Both the position numbers and the translations under genes were made by a program. This document shows positions 43,581 to 55,446 of a DNA stretch of 64,000 nucleotides, piece by piece. The stretch covers positions 282,677,530-282,741,529 of the forward strand of contig OY992536.1 of assembly GCA_963921195.1 (NCBI GenBank), read 5' to 3'. This DNA comes from Pegoplata infirma (lineage: Eukaryota > Arthropoda > Insecta > Diptera > Anthomyiidae). The notes under the pieces were generated by a model. It ran no database searches. It was not told the origin of the DNA and saw only the letters and a program-made list of their open reading frames with translations. Position 1 is the stretch's first letter. The number at the start of each line of letters is the position of its first letter.

Positions 43581-45685
43581 CTTAATCCTCCTTTGTTGCT
43601 TATTTTTTTATATACCGACATTTGTAAGATTCCAAATTAAATTCTATAAAACACTTAATATTTTATTTTTTTTTTTCGATTTTAGAGGGTTTTTAAAACC
43701 GCGATAACATGGCTTAGAGGCAAATTAAGGCAACCGTTTTACTTGGAATCTTGTTGTATGCTCTATATTCCACATATGAGTAGTATCAATTCAGTGCAAT
43801 TCACAGTATACTTTTATTCCTTTGAAATTATGAATTTCATTTATTTTTATTTTCTTAATAGCCTATTTGAAAATCCCCTAAAAGTATAACTTTTTTGCAT
43901 GTGTTTACATCTTTAACGGTCCAAAAATGTTCTTAACATAATTCTGAATCATGAGGCATTCAAAAAATTTCGGAGTGTGGACGTTTTATGTATCTTTAAG
44001 TGCACCAAACATTGACTTCAAATTAAAATTATTTTAATTTATTAATTTAACATATTTTTGCTTGACTTTGAACCCTTTCAATAGGAAGGCCCCAAGCTAA
44101 AAATAAAAAATAAATATGAGGTTATATGCAGAATTTTATTGCCTTTCCATTGGTGCTACCCGTTTTTCAAAATTCGCGGTTTCAGTTTTTAACTTTTTGC
44201 CAGGGGCCCCCATATAGCTGCCCCATTGTGCAATGTTATTAACAAATTAAAAATTTTACTCATTACTGTTTTTTGCATCTCCTGTAAAATAAATAAAATG
44301 TTAGTTAGGGCCTTTTGCATTTTAGGTGACGATATGTTCTATCATAAAGTGAGTGGTGTATGAAACCAAAAAATCTAGCATATTCATAAAACATTTTCGC
44401 GATAAATTCCAAAGAAAATCATTTTTTATTGTAATGAACCAATTAATTGCAAAATAATAAACAACAATATTGTTTTTCTTGCTTGTTCTAGACGAAACAG
44501 TGTGCGCTCTAATGAACAAATACACCCAAAGTCATCAACTTTATTACCTGTGTTTAGAAAATGTATGTATAGAAAAAAAACATATTGACTTGGTAAGTAG
44601 TGCCAATTAGAAATGTTCCATTAAATTCGCACTCAAATTATAGCAATCATACGCTCCAATAAACTATGATGAATATAATTTTTCATTAGGAAAACAAATT
44701 TACTACTTAAAGTGAGATGCATTTTTATTAATTATTAATTTTTTTGATGCATACTTTTCACACCATTTGAACTGTGTAATATAAAAACACTTTAAAAACT
44801 TATCGATAATATATATTTTTTTAGTTTATAAATATCACGAGTCAAAAAAAAAATATATTAATTTACAGCAAGTGATTGATTTCCTAGCATTGGTAAGACA
44901 CCGCGAAATCGAAAATCTGTATAAAATCGCAGCTATTGACCCTAAGCAAATAAAACTTTTCACAACATGGATTAACGCGTTTTGCCCTCATTGCTAAAGG
45001 AACATGTGGTATCGCTAAGGAACCTCCGGTCAATGCGAGGAGTCTGAACTTTAGACACCATCTCCCCTAACATACCCTAACCCTTACCTAATCTATAGAA
45101 TGGTTATTGTAGCTTTTTAAAATTCAAGAATCTACAAAAACTTTTTCTCTTTTTAATTCTGATAAAATGTTGTCTGAATTGTTAAATATATCAAATTATG
45201 TACATTTATCAGAGAACCTTATTTTGTATCCAACAGATCTAAAAAATATTTTACTCGGGAAATTACTATAACATCAAAACCAACACATATAACAATGGCC
45301 GTAGTATAGTAGTTTAGTACAAAGCTGAACAAGAGGGAGTGGAACAACTGGCACTCTTTTTCTGGTATGGCACCAAATGAGGTAGGTAGATGGAAATAAA
45401 ATGGAATACACATTACTTATGACTGGAGTACTTCAATAAATGTACACTTTGATCAAAATGTACACAGATATCATGAAAGATTCAATAAATATTTAAGGTG
45501 CTTTAGAGTAGTTCTGTCAAATAGGCTCACTCTAAAAAGTTTGTGTTAAATCACTACCATAATTAGAATGACGTTCACCACCTTTAATAAATAGAACATT
45601 TTTATTTTAGAACGGCCACCGGTTTTATCCGTCAAATCGTATGGAAAAAAACGTGCTGGGCTTGTTTTTGCAACATTTTTCTATA
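43581..45685. other. Gene-free stretch with one exon-like block
   Basis: 44865-44990 has a TTAATTTACAG acceptor-like end followed by an open 41-codon stretch (QVIDFLALVRHREIENLYKI...). It contains a GGTAAGAC donor-like site, but no partner exons were recognised. ATTTTACTCGGG at 45250-45261 matches one end of the CCCGAGTAAAAA family, without a visible partner. Confidence 0.35.
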
Positions 45686-45905
45686 CGAAAAATGTCTCAG
45701 CATCTAAAAATTTTTCTATACGAAAAATATCTCAGAATCTGAAATTTTTTCGAGAGAAAAATGTCTCAGAATCTAAAACTTTTTTGATAATTTTTCCAAT
45801 CGAAAAAGTTTTAGATTCTGAGAAATTTTTCCTATCGACAAAGTTTCAAATTTGGAGACACTTTTATGTATAGAAAAATTCCTGGATTCTGAGACATTTT
45901 TCTTG
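45686..45905. repeat. Dyad-repeat cluster with an orientation switch
   Basis: Units up to about 45790 read in reverse (TCAGAATCTGAAATTTTTTC) and units after about 45800 read forward (TTAGATTCTGAGAAATTTTT). Divergence from the satellite is moderate. Confidence 0.6.
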
Positions 45906-46515
45906 CCAAACCGTTGAATCATGTTAATGTTTTGCAGTATAGATAAATATATATAAATAAATATGTATATATTGACAAAAAAAACAAATATTGAAGAACA
46001 AAAATGTATGGCAAATAAATATTGATGAAAGAAAAAAATTTGATGAAAAAAACATTGATGATAAAATATTAATGAAAAAAATATTGATAAAAAAAAATAA
46101 ATATGAAAAAAAAAATATTGATGAAAAAAAATATTGATGAAAAAAATATTGATGAAAAAAAATATTGATGAAAAAAAATATTGATGAAAAAAAATATTGA
46201 TGAAAAATATTTATATTTATTATATTTTTTTCGGCGTAAGCCAAGTGTATTTAATTTGTTGTTTGTGTTTTTCTGATTGAAGAAGAAAATTGTGTCTTCT
46301 AAAGATTAAATTAAATGTGGATTTACCCTAGACCATGGTTTCTGTAGCAACTTCTGCGTCATCAGTAGGCAATTACATTAAACATTTATGTTACGTTTTA
46401 TTTACCAGCTGGTTAATATTTTTTTCACCAGGAGGTGAATTATTATCGAAGTTACAAACCTAAATTAATAAAATTTTTGGTTTTAAGAAAATGAAAACAG
46501 TAATTCTTTTTTGTT
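45905..46515 (+). repeat. Dispersed repeat with (TGATGAAAAAAATAT)n core, copy 1
   Basis: It starts GCCAAACCGTTGAATCATGT with AATGTTTTGCA, continues into a TGATGAAAAAAATAT-type microsatellite (46020-46205), and ends with ACCAGCTGGT and TTCACCAGGAGGTGAATTAT. The same order occurs at 63058-63985, and the first part alone at 19555-19592. A SINE fragment (46217-46383) interrupts this copy. Confidence 0.6.
46217..46383 (-). mobile_element. 5'-truncated copy of the putative SINE
   Basis: It is nearly identical to 50867-51029: CGGCGTAAGCCAAGTGTATT, CCCTAGACCATGGTTTCTGT, CGTCATCAGTAGGCAATTAC. The match ends at ATTACATTAAA, before the tRNA-like head present in the other copy. The low-coordinate side ends in AT-rich TTATTATATTTTTT, consistent with a minus-strand 3' tail. 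Confidence 0.6.
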
Positions 46516-46524
46516 AGCCTGTAT

Positions 46525-46728
46525 CAGTGGTCGGCACCCATTGCACCCAGGTGCATAATTAAATTGGCTATTTGCACGTAGGCAACGCGAATGTCAACGA
46601 AACTCGCAACTGAGAGCATAAAAAATGCAACTATTTTATTTAGTGTCATGGTAGCATTTAAAAAAGCGGGTAGGTGAAGCTATCTTTTAGAAAAAATTAA
46701 AAATGTTCCTTCTTTCTGCCGACCACTG
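46525..46728. mobile_element. hAT-type MITE (CAGTGGTCGGC ends)
   Basis: CAGTGGTCGGCACCC and, inverted, CAGTGGTCGGCAG form the ends of a 204-bp element. Flanks GCCTGTAT and GTCTATAT agree at 6 of 8 positions, a slightly decayed 8-bp duplication. CAGTGGTCGGC-type ends are familiar for animal hAT elements. Non-coding. Confidence 0.75.
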
Positions 46729-46799
46729 GTCTATATAGTATAGTCAAACGTCCTGGAACTTTTTTTAAAATTAGACACCAGCCTAAATAAATTATCATT

Positions 46800-47490
46800 T
46801 TAAAAAGTCTCAGATTCTGAGACATTTTTGGTATAGACAAAGTCTCAGATTCAAAAATATTTTTCGTACAGCAAAGTCTCAGATTCTGAAGCATTTTTCG
46901 TATAGAAAAAGTCTCAGATTCTGAGATATTTTTCGTATTGAAAAGGTCTCAGATTCTGAGACATTTTTCGTAAAGAAAAGTCTCAGATTCTGAGATATTT
47001 TTCGTATAGAAAATGTCTTAGATCCGGAGATATTTTTCGTTTAAAAAAGTATCAGTTTCTGAGAATTTTTTGATATGCAAAATGTTTCAGAATCTAAAAC
47101 TTTATCGACAGGAAAATTTTCTTAGAATCTGATACATTCTTTAGAGGAAAAATGTTAAGAATCTTAAAATCTGAGATATAGAAAAAATGTCCCAGAATCT
47201 GAGACTTTTTCTATAAAAAAATGTTTCAGAATCTGAGCCTTTTCTATAGGAAATATGACTCAGAAACTGAAACTTTTTTTGTAAAAAAATGTCTCAGAGT
47301 CTGAGACTTTTTCAATATTGAAAATGTCTCAGAATCTGAGAGATTTTCTGTGGGAAAAATGTCTAAGAATCTGAAATTTTTTCTATACGAAAATTGTCTA
47401 AACATCTGAGACTCATTCTATAAGAAAATTGTCTAAGAATCTGAGACTTTTTATACAGAAAAAAATTCTCAGAATTTAGCACTTTTATTC
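46800..47490. repeat. Dyad-repeat cluster (~19 units) with an orientation switch
   Basis: Forward units (AAGTCTCAGATTCTGAGACA) occupy 46805-47060, and reverse units (GTCTCAGAATCTGAGACTTT) occupy about 47080-47470. The switch lies near 47065. Divergence is greater than in the main satellite. Confidence 0.75.
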
Positions 47491-48236
47491 TCAGAAAAAT
47501 TTACTAAAGTTATGAAAAAACTTCATTGATTTTCTTTAAAATTTACAAACACAGTGTTTTTATGTTTAAAGTATATTAACATAATGTGAGTGTGATTGCA
47601 CATAATACATATTATTGGTATTATGAGTAGAAGTAAAATGAATGAATGTTATGCATGCAAAATATAGCCTCAATTACAGTTTAACAAGCATACAAATCTG
47701 CAAATATTCTTGCTTACATGCACAGTGTGCATTGCACACATATCGTCAGCGGCCAAATTGGGTTTCCTGGAATGTCAAATATATGTTATCAGACATAGTA
47801 CAAAGCAATTTGCTACCCTGTTATAATATCCATTAATCTGGGTTCCAGATCCATTTTTTCTATTTGGTCTGTTTTGTTTGGTCTGAATCTCTAAAACGAT
47901 GATCTGGAATATCATTTGTATCATAGCGAAAATGGGAATAATGTCCACAGAAAATGCTGAATGTAGAAAATAGTGTATGAAGCAAAACAGTAGTCCGCTG
48001 ACAATATGTAGATTTTAACATACATCATTTGTTTTCAGCAAAACGTTCACATTCATTTTTACTTGCATGTGAGCTTCTCAGAAGTCAATGTGACCAAATC
48101 CCTCATACAATATTTCAAGTAAATCATTGGTAAAGTTTTTAAGTTTTTCAAAACTCTTTGTTACTTACTTAACATTGAATTTTTTTTAGTTTATTTTACA
48201 ATTTTACCAAATTTTGGTTTTGAAATTTATAAAAAT
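47491..48236. other. No recognisable feature
   Basis: The composition is slightly less AT-biased around 47640-47830, where a 64-codon open frame exists, but there is no similarity I recognise and no splice context. Confidence 0.4.
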
Positions 48237-48730
48237 TAGTGCCTACGATCAGTACCGTAGTACCGGGAATACCGTTATTCCCGGTTCTCGGTATTACCGG
48301 GAAATGGTACCGGTTTCCCGGTTCTTGAATTATTCCCGGTATTCCCGGGACAACCGGTATTCCCGGTTCCGGTTCTGTATATTTTGTAAAATTTTGTTCA
48401 ATTAAAAATTTGTCTTCGCTTTTACCAAAAAAAAATCCAAAACATGTGAAAAACACCATTTCCACATTTTTTAGAACTTAAGAAAATAATTGTTAGATGA
48501 TTTTTAAATAATTTTGCAAACACAACTAAATATTTCTGAGATACTGATTAAATGGTATAATTTGAATATTTTATGGTATAGAATTTTTTGGTTTTTTGAG
48601 AACCGGTACCAGCATCAGAACCGGGAATACCGGTATTCCCGGGAATATAACTAGAACCGAGAAACCGGTACCAGAACCGGGAATATCGGTATTCCCGGGA
48701 ATACCGTGAACCGGGAAATGGGGGGCACTA
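48237..48730. mobile_element. hAT-type MITE with GGGAATACCGGTATTCCC arrays
   Basis: The ends are TAGTGCC, inverted. Flanks ATAAAAAT and ATAAAAAA agree at 7 of 8. Both arms (48255-48375 and 48600-48715) are arrays of the palindrome GGAATACCGGTATTCC and variants. The 494-bp element gives proline/glycine-rich chance frames on both strands (89 and 63 codons), not genes. Confidence 0.88.
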
Positions 48731-48738
48731 ATAAAAAA

Positions 48739-49427
48739 AAAAAAGGAAACAATTCTGAAGAAAAAAAAAAAATTTGCAAGGTCACCTTTAGTCGGCAACC
48801 AGCGGTCAAAGTTGGAAAAAATTACGCATTCAGACCAAAATTCATGTCCGATCCACGGATGTCGATTTTTACAACAAATAATTTTTTTACCAAATTGGTC
48901 TTAAAAAAATCGGTATTGGAACATAAAAATCAGATTAAGTGTTACTTAGTAAGCCACAAACAACATCATAAGTACATATTATTTCGAATATTTATATTAT
49001 TTACTTGTTCGACTTTACACCAACATAGAATATACACAAATATTTGTGTCTGTATGTGTAAACATTGTACTATATCTACACATTGAATTTGTTGTTGTAG
49101 TACCTATCGATGCTTTATTGTCTGTATTGATAGAAAAATTAAACCGATATACAATTAAGTTTTGACGAATTCGGAAATACCCTTTATAGCTTTTTTTTGA
49201 CATGTCTACCTTAACACGATAAAAAAAAAGAGTTTTTCGTAGATCGAGGCCGTTTATTTTTTTCCTGTTATGAATTAAATTTTAGAAGCAGAAACTCTAT
49301 CAGTGTTTGTTGGGAGAATATCCTAAAAGAGAAAGTATAATTAACATTTAGTAGTAGGGCCATTCCAGAAAATTTAGCTCAAATTTTAGTCATTTTTGGA
49401 AATGGTGTCTCAGATTAATTTGAACCT
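48739..49427. other. No recognisable gene
   Basis: A 126-codon open frame (48706-49086) begins inside the MITE and runs on with Lys-rich low-complexity sequence, and no family is recognised. TAGGGCCATTCCAG at 49355 resembles a hAT end, but no partner was found. Confidence 0.35.
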
Positions 49428-50405
49428 TGACACATAGATAGCCCTCATAAATATGATATATGTACCATATATCGTTTTTTTACATTTGGTGTATTTAACG
49501 AATTATGGCGGGTCAAAGATTGACTTTTTAAGCAACAGTAAGAAAAATACATCACGTTTAAAGAGCTGTAACTTCTTAACCAATGACCCGATTTTCACAA
49601 ATTTAGGCTCATGTGAAAGCTGGAGTTCTTCTTTTTACTTTATATTTTTAAAATAACGCAGTTTTTGTTACAGAAATGATGCAAAAATGCAAAAACATTT
49701 TTTCTTTTCGAATATTTAAAAAAACACATCTTCGATTTTTTTTAAAAAAATTCTGGTGAAAAATAACAATGTTTTGTATAACATATTCAAAATTCAGAGT
49801 GGGATCTCCATGGGATCAAAAAATATTCTGTTTTAAGTACGAGGTTCTCATATTTTTCCCTTAGAAAATTTAAATTTCTAATGTTTTGAATGTTTTCAAA
49901 ATTTTAATAGTATAATTTTCTTTGAAAATTTAAATTTTTATATTGAAGAAACATAAAATTTTAATTTTCTAAGGTAAAATTTAAGAACTTCGTACTAAAA
50001 CCAGAATATTTTTTGATCCCATTGGGATCCCACTCTGAATTTTGGATATGTTGTACAAAACAGTATTGTTTATCACCAAACTTTTTTTTTTTTTAAATCG
50101 AAGATGTGTTTTTTTAAATATTCGCAAAAAAAAAATGTTTTTGAATTTTTGCAACACTTCTGAAAAAAAACTGTATGCTTTTGAAAATTTTTCCTAAAAG
50201 AAGAAGAATTAAGCTTTCATATGAGCCATTACTTGTGATAATCGGATTACTAGTTAAAAAGTTAGAGCACGTTAAAAGTCATGTATTTTTCTGACTTTTG
50301 CTAAAAAAGTCGAACTTTGACCCGCGATAATTCGAAAACTACAGCAAATTTTGAAAATCCATAAATGCAACATATCTCATATAAACGTGGATATCTATGA
50401 GCCAA
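49428..50405. repeat. ~980-bp inverted repeat (hairpin)
   Basis: CACATAGATAGCCCTCATAA mirrors ATGAGATATGTTGCATTTAT...GGATATCTATGAGCC loosely at the outer ends. Inner blocks are close: TTCAAAATTCAGAGTGGGAT with ATCCCACTCTGAATTTTGGA, AAGTACGAGGTTCTCAT with AAGAACTTCGTACT, and TGAAAGCTGGAGTTC with GAATTAAGCTTTCA. The centre is near 49920. Arms are ~480 bp, with identity perhaps 80%. Confidence 0.7.
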
Positions 50406-50866
50406 ATTCTCAGTGGCGTGCAAAGGCATGTTTCCGAACAGTGGGGCGAAAATTTTTGGAATTACCCAGTACTTTTTATGGTAATTCATAATGGGGAAAA
50501 CTAAATGGCCTCGAACTAGAAAAAACTCTTTTTCAATATTCATGAACTATTTTTTCCCCAAATTTAAGTTATGTTGATTGGAGAAAATTTTTTTTATAGT
50601 GCAAAATTTTTTTTGCATTTTTCGCGAAAACGCGAATTGATCTGGAAAAACTGGGAGACACGGGTATATTATTTTCGGCCATACTCTCAGAATTTTTTGG
50701 TCCAGTTCATGTGCACAGCCAAAATTTGAAGTTTGTCGGACGGTGTAATATACTCATGCTTCAACGTGTTACAAACCATATGACAAAAAGTATATATTGC
50801 ATATCATTGGTAAAGAATATATAACTGTACTACCACTATAACTATTATATAAAAATTATGATGGAC
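50406..50866. other. No recognisable feature
   Basis: CAGTGGCGTGCAAAGGC at 50413 looks like a hAT-type left end, but no right end or duplication was found. Confidence 0.4.
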
Positions 50867-51168
50867 CTTATTTATTATATTTTTTCGGCGTAAGCCAAGT
50901 GTATTTAATTTGTTGTTTGTGTTTTTCTGATTGAAGAAGAAAATTGAAGATTAAATTAAATGTGGATTTACCCTAGACCATGGTTTCTGTAGCCACTTCT
51001 ACGTCATCAGTAGGCAATTACATTAAATTGATTATTTGATATTTGATAGAAAAATTCTTTATATGTTTTTTTATCAACAGACTAGCCTGACATGAGCTTC
51101 GAACCTGTGTCGTTAAATCACTCATGTTTTGTAAGCCGAAGTCATAACCACTAGGCTATACTCGGTGT
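50867..51168 (-). mobile_element. Putative tRNA-derived SINE
   Basis: Read on the minus strand, a tRNA-like head begins near 51168 with A box TATAGCCTAGTGGTTATGAC and B box GGTTCGAAGCTC (51094-51105). The body follows and ends in CGCCGAAAAAATATAATAAA. The body (50867-51029) recurs without the head at 46217-46383, as expected from 5' truncation during retroposition. No reading frame is present. Length is about 300 bp. Target duplications are not clear. Confidence 0.6.
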
Positions 51169-52985
51169 ACAAACATCAGTGACTAAACGTCGTATGTTTT
51201 TAGCTCACAGTAGGTTTCGTGTGTGACGTATGCAGAAATGCTTTTTCTCTAACCTTATTTTGTTTATTTTCGATTTTCAAAAATCGGACCCCAGTTTTGT
51301 GTGAGGATAATGTAAACAGCAATTTGACAAAAATATGTGCATGATCTATTGAAAATTGGCATGCTGCACGCTCGTTAAAGTTTGTCAGAACGAAATTGGT
51401 GAATATGATTAATCTGACGGTTCATTTTGATGCGCTGAACTCAAAATCCATCGAACATTTTTCGTGATATTGCCATTGGCGGTTTTATACTACGTTCAAG
51501 AAACTTTAAAAAAAAATCTAAAAATATAATTTGAGCCAAATCCGACAATTTTATTCCGCGGCGGATGTGACTAAAATTCCGGATTTTTTGATTTTTATTG
51601 ATTTCGACAGAAAGACCCGACGAAATATGATTGCAAGACATAGTATTTTTTTTTTCTTCCAGTTTGCCCTAATTTTCTTCTCACAAACTTCAATGCGCGT
51701 ACGGCACAGCAATTTTCCACTTTTTTTTTTACCGTAACCTTACACAAAACTTGGCTCTGATTTTTGCAAAATCAATATCATGCAAAATAAGGTCTACCTT
51801 AATAAAAATATATGTATGTGTATTTATTACAATTACTAAAGCTAACTGGAAAAATATTTTCCAATCCATTAATCATAAAAAAGTGCATTGAATCGTATAT
51901 TTTTATTTCGCGCGATTTCAAGCGATAAACGCAATCATTGTATGGCATTTAGTACAAAAATATTTAAGTCAAAGTTAGCTAAAGGCTGCATAATGGCACT
52001 AACGTTAGGCTTTAGCATCTGCTATAGCTATAATAGCTACAAAAGCCTTATGGTTTGATAATTTTTAGTTTGATTTTTTATTTAGTGTCTTTGTATTATT
52101 TATTGTGTTTTCTTGTGTGTAAAAATGTTTTTAATTTTTTATTTATTTTATAATTTTATTTTAGTAATTTTAAAATTTGTATATTTATTCCCCTGTTCTA
52201 TCATTCACAACTTTTCAATTCACATAAATTTTCCGAATCACACGAAATCGAATTCGGTGTTCTGTTGTTCACATTTTCATTCGCAGTTTTAGCAAAACTA
52301 AAAGTTAAAAAAAAATCGTTTAAAAAATTGCATTCGTTTTATTTTCACCAAACTTTATTTATGTGAAACAAAACTGAAAAGTATTCAAAAATAAAATCTA
52401 GAAGACCTAAAAAATTCGGAAATATTAATTTTCACATTTTTTATGTCAATTGTTTAATTTTGGAACAGCGGCCTTATTTAAGTTTTTTGTATTATGAAAT
52501 GACTTATGAAATAAATCACTAAAAATGTGTTTTTGCACTTAAATTAATTTTTATTTAAAGTGGACATTGATTCGGTCAATCCAGAAACTTAAGAACTTTT
52601 CTTTAAAAAAAAGAAAATTTAATAACCTAATAATTTTCCGAGGAGAATAATGCTTTAAATGTTAAAACTTGCAGATTTCTAAAAATTTTGAGAGACTAGT
52701 CCTTACCAAATTTAGAGAGAAATTTTAAAAAATTTCTAAGTGATGAACAAATCTTTAACAAAAAAAGAAAAATATTTTGCACCATTAAAAAACACTTGAA
52801 AACAAAAAACCATAATGGTAGATATAAATTCGACAGAAAGAAAACATTTTACCTTCAATAGAGTGTGACGACAAACTTGCTTTTTACCTTCAGTCCATCT
52901 TGTTTTATAAAGTTTATCCACGACATAGCATAAAAAAATAACTAGCTTTCGAGCCAAGGCGACTCATTTTTTCTACCCTCAACTT
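51169..52985. other. Gene-free stretch
   Basis: No element ends or coding similarity are recognised. Around 51300-51740 overlapping open frames of 66-68 codons lie on opposite strands; both are chance-like. 52130-52330 is AT-rich. Confidence 0.4.
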
Positions 52986-52989
52986 GTAA

Positions 52990-54202
52990 TTAGTGCTACG
53001 GAAATATTGAGAAGGGCATTGACAAACAAGACTATACTCTGGGTATTTTTGTTGATATTGAGGGCGCTTTTGATAATGCTACTTTCGATTCTATGAAAAC
53101 TTCGGCTGAATTGCATGGCGTGGATCCAGTTCTAGTCAAGTGGATTCATTTTATGCTCTCCCGTAGATTGTTGACGGCTGAAGATGAGTGGGGCACAAAA
53201 GTAACGGTTGAGGTTAATAGAGGTTGCCCCCAAGGGGGTGTTCTCTCTCCTCTGCTGTGGTGTTTTGTGGTAAACTCTCTCTTGGTTGAAATACAAGCTC
53301 TAGGTGTACACATACAGGCATACGCTGACGATGTGTGCGCATTAGTATCCGGAAAGTCACTTAACTTGGTATGCAAGAAAATGCAGACCGTTATTGACTT
53401 GATGGACAACTGGTGCAATCGACATGGATTGTCTGTCTATCCAAATAAGACAACACTCGTGCTGTTCACGCGAAGAACCAAACATAAGGGTCTTCAGCTT
53501 CCTACGTTGAAGGGCATAACTCTTCAACTGTCCACAGAAGTTAAGTATTAAGGGGTTACTCTAGATAGTAAACTAATGTGGTCAAAACATGTTGAACAGT
53601 AAGTTTCACGGGCATTTCGGATTTTCTGGCAGTGTCGGCGAGCTTTTGGAAAGACATGGGTTCTAAGACCTGCTAATGTACATTGGATGTACATAGCTGT
53701 AATTAGACCTATTGTGACGTATGCGGCGGTAGTCTGGTGGCCGAGAACGATGGTGAAGACTATTCGATCCAAGCTAAACGGACTACAAAAGAGCGGCTGC
53801 CTTGGGAATTACTGGTGCCATGAGCACCACCCCAGGCGCAGCTCTGGACGCTATGTTAGATATGCTTCCCTTGGACTTACATATTCAAGGAGAAGCCATG
53901 AAATCTTTGTAAAGGCTCCGCAAAAGCGGAACATGGCATGGGGAATACAATGTGGGACATGGTCGTCTGTTCAATAGGCTATCGGAACTTTGTCCGATGT
54001 TTTCTATGCCTTTGGACAGTACAACCTCTTGCATCGAGTTTGGTAGGAAGTTTACTGTAATATTTCCGAGTTGGGAAGACTGGGGAAACCCAGCAGACCT
54101 ACTGGAAAATTACACGGATACTTTCTAAACGGATGGATCCAGTAACTTAAATGGCTCTGGGTCTGGCTGGTATTTGGACGATGCGACCAAATGCTATATT
54201 GC
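52990..54202 (+). pseudogene. I/LOA-type LINE: reverse transcriptase part
   Basis: The RT starts 5'-truncated. IFVDIEGAFDNATFDSM carries the catalytic Asp of motif A, GCPQGGVLSPLLW is motif B, and YADDVCAL is motif C. The frame is open at 53093-53551, then a stop replaces the residue after STEVKY. Homology continues (GVTLDSKLMWSKHVE, NVHWMYIAVIRPIVTYAAVV) with further stops and frameshifts. At 54120-54170 the RNase H domain begins (TDGSSNLNGSGSGWYL, first catalytic Asp). It is interrupted at 54205 by a TIR element. The order RT then RNase H points to the I/LOA-type group of insect LINEs. Confidence 0.85.
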
Positions 54203-54204
54203 TA

Positions 54205-55446
54205 CACTAAGAAAAAAAAATGTTAAAATCAAACAGAAACAACTTTAAATTAAATATAAAACAGTGACGAAATAGAACAAAGTTTGTTTTTATTTAATTT
54301 AAATATGTTTCTATTTGTTTTTAACATGCCCGATTTGTAGACAACATTTTAAAATTAAGATGTAACAATATTGTTTTAAAATTGGCCATGCTAAATTTAA
54401 ATATGCAACAAATTTTAATTTAAAGTCGACCAATATTAATTTAAATATGGGAAACTGCTTTTCTTTTGCAGCTTTTTACTTACCTATAAACCATGAAATT
54501 TAAAATAAAACAATACATATTTTTGTTAAACGTTTTTTTTTTTATTTTCAAATTATTTTTACAATATTTTTTAATAACACACCAAAAAAAAATTAACACT
54601 ACTCTAATTGATCATCTAAGGGTAGAATTGCATTCAAGGCTTTGGCTTTAAATATTGCTTGTTGGCTTTGGTTTTCGCTATACATAAAAAAATCAAAGCC
54701 AAAGCCATGGATGTAGTTCTTCCCTTATTATAGCACTACATCTAATTACAACAAATGTAATTAAATGCCAAAAATAAAAAATAAACACATTTAGATTAAT
54801 ACCTAAATTTTATAAATGAAAAACTAAAGTTAGAAGTCTTCATTTTCAGCCAATTACGTAGATCATCCCCTCCTCGTTCTCTAGCACTTCCTTTTTAATA
54901 TTTTTCCGTCTTTATATTTTTTTCACTTTGTTTTTAACTTTTTCAGTTTTATTTTTGTTTTTCTTGTTTTTCACTTTAGTTTTTTTTTTAATTTTTAATT
55001 TTATATTAGTTATTTTAATTAATTTCACTTAAATTAATTTCACAACTAGAGAAGTGAAAAATGGGCGTCTTTTCTTAATGAAACAATATTTTAACATTGT
55101 TTCTACTTAAAATAAAATTGCCCAACTTTATTATATTTTGACATTTAAAAAAAATTTAAATGTCAAAAAACAAAATTGTTCAACTTTAAAATAACCATGA
55201 AAAATATTATTTTTAATACAAATATTTGAACAAGATATTTTTAAAATTTTTAACGACTTTTAATGACAGCATATTAAATTTAAAGGGATCAATTTTAAAT
55301 CAAAATTGTATGCAATTTTAAAACAAACATGTTATGTTAAAATCAATCAAAAACAATATTAAAATTTAAACTTTTTCCAAAAATATGTAGCATACTTAAA
55401 ATAAACATGAACGTATTTGATTTAAATATGTTTTTTTCCCTCAGTG
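54205..55446. mobile_element. TIR element (CACTAAG/CACTGAGG ends, TA flanks) inside the LINE
   Basis: The left end CACTAAGAAAAAAAAATG and the inverted right end CACTGAGGGAAAAAAACA are flanked by TA. Removing it with one TA restores the LINE frame (CYIA, then IGKMVTVFQTEIF). Iterated TTAAATTTAAA and AAACAAATTTTAATTT motifs lie in both ends. It is 1242 bp, and no transposase is recognised. Confidence 0.8.

Noticed and set aside
45924..46244. 106-codon Phe/Ile-rich frame as a membrane protein
   Set aside because: It is the translation of the (TGATGAAAAAAATAT)n microsatellite.
48196..48798. Gly/Pro/Thr-rich frames as genes
   Set aside because: They lie in the GGAATACCGGTATTCC arrays of a MITE with an 8-bp duplication.
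49355..50430. hAT element bounded by TAGGGCCATTCC and CAGTGGCGTGC
   Set aside because: The two hAT-like ends are not inverted copies of each other and no 8-bp duplication was found.
53146..53418. 90-codon minus-strand open frame
   Set aside because: It is antisense to the RT domain with intact motif B and C residues on the plus strand.
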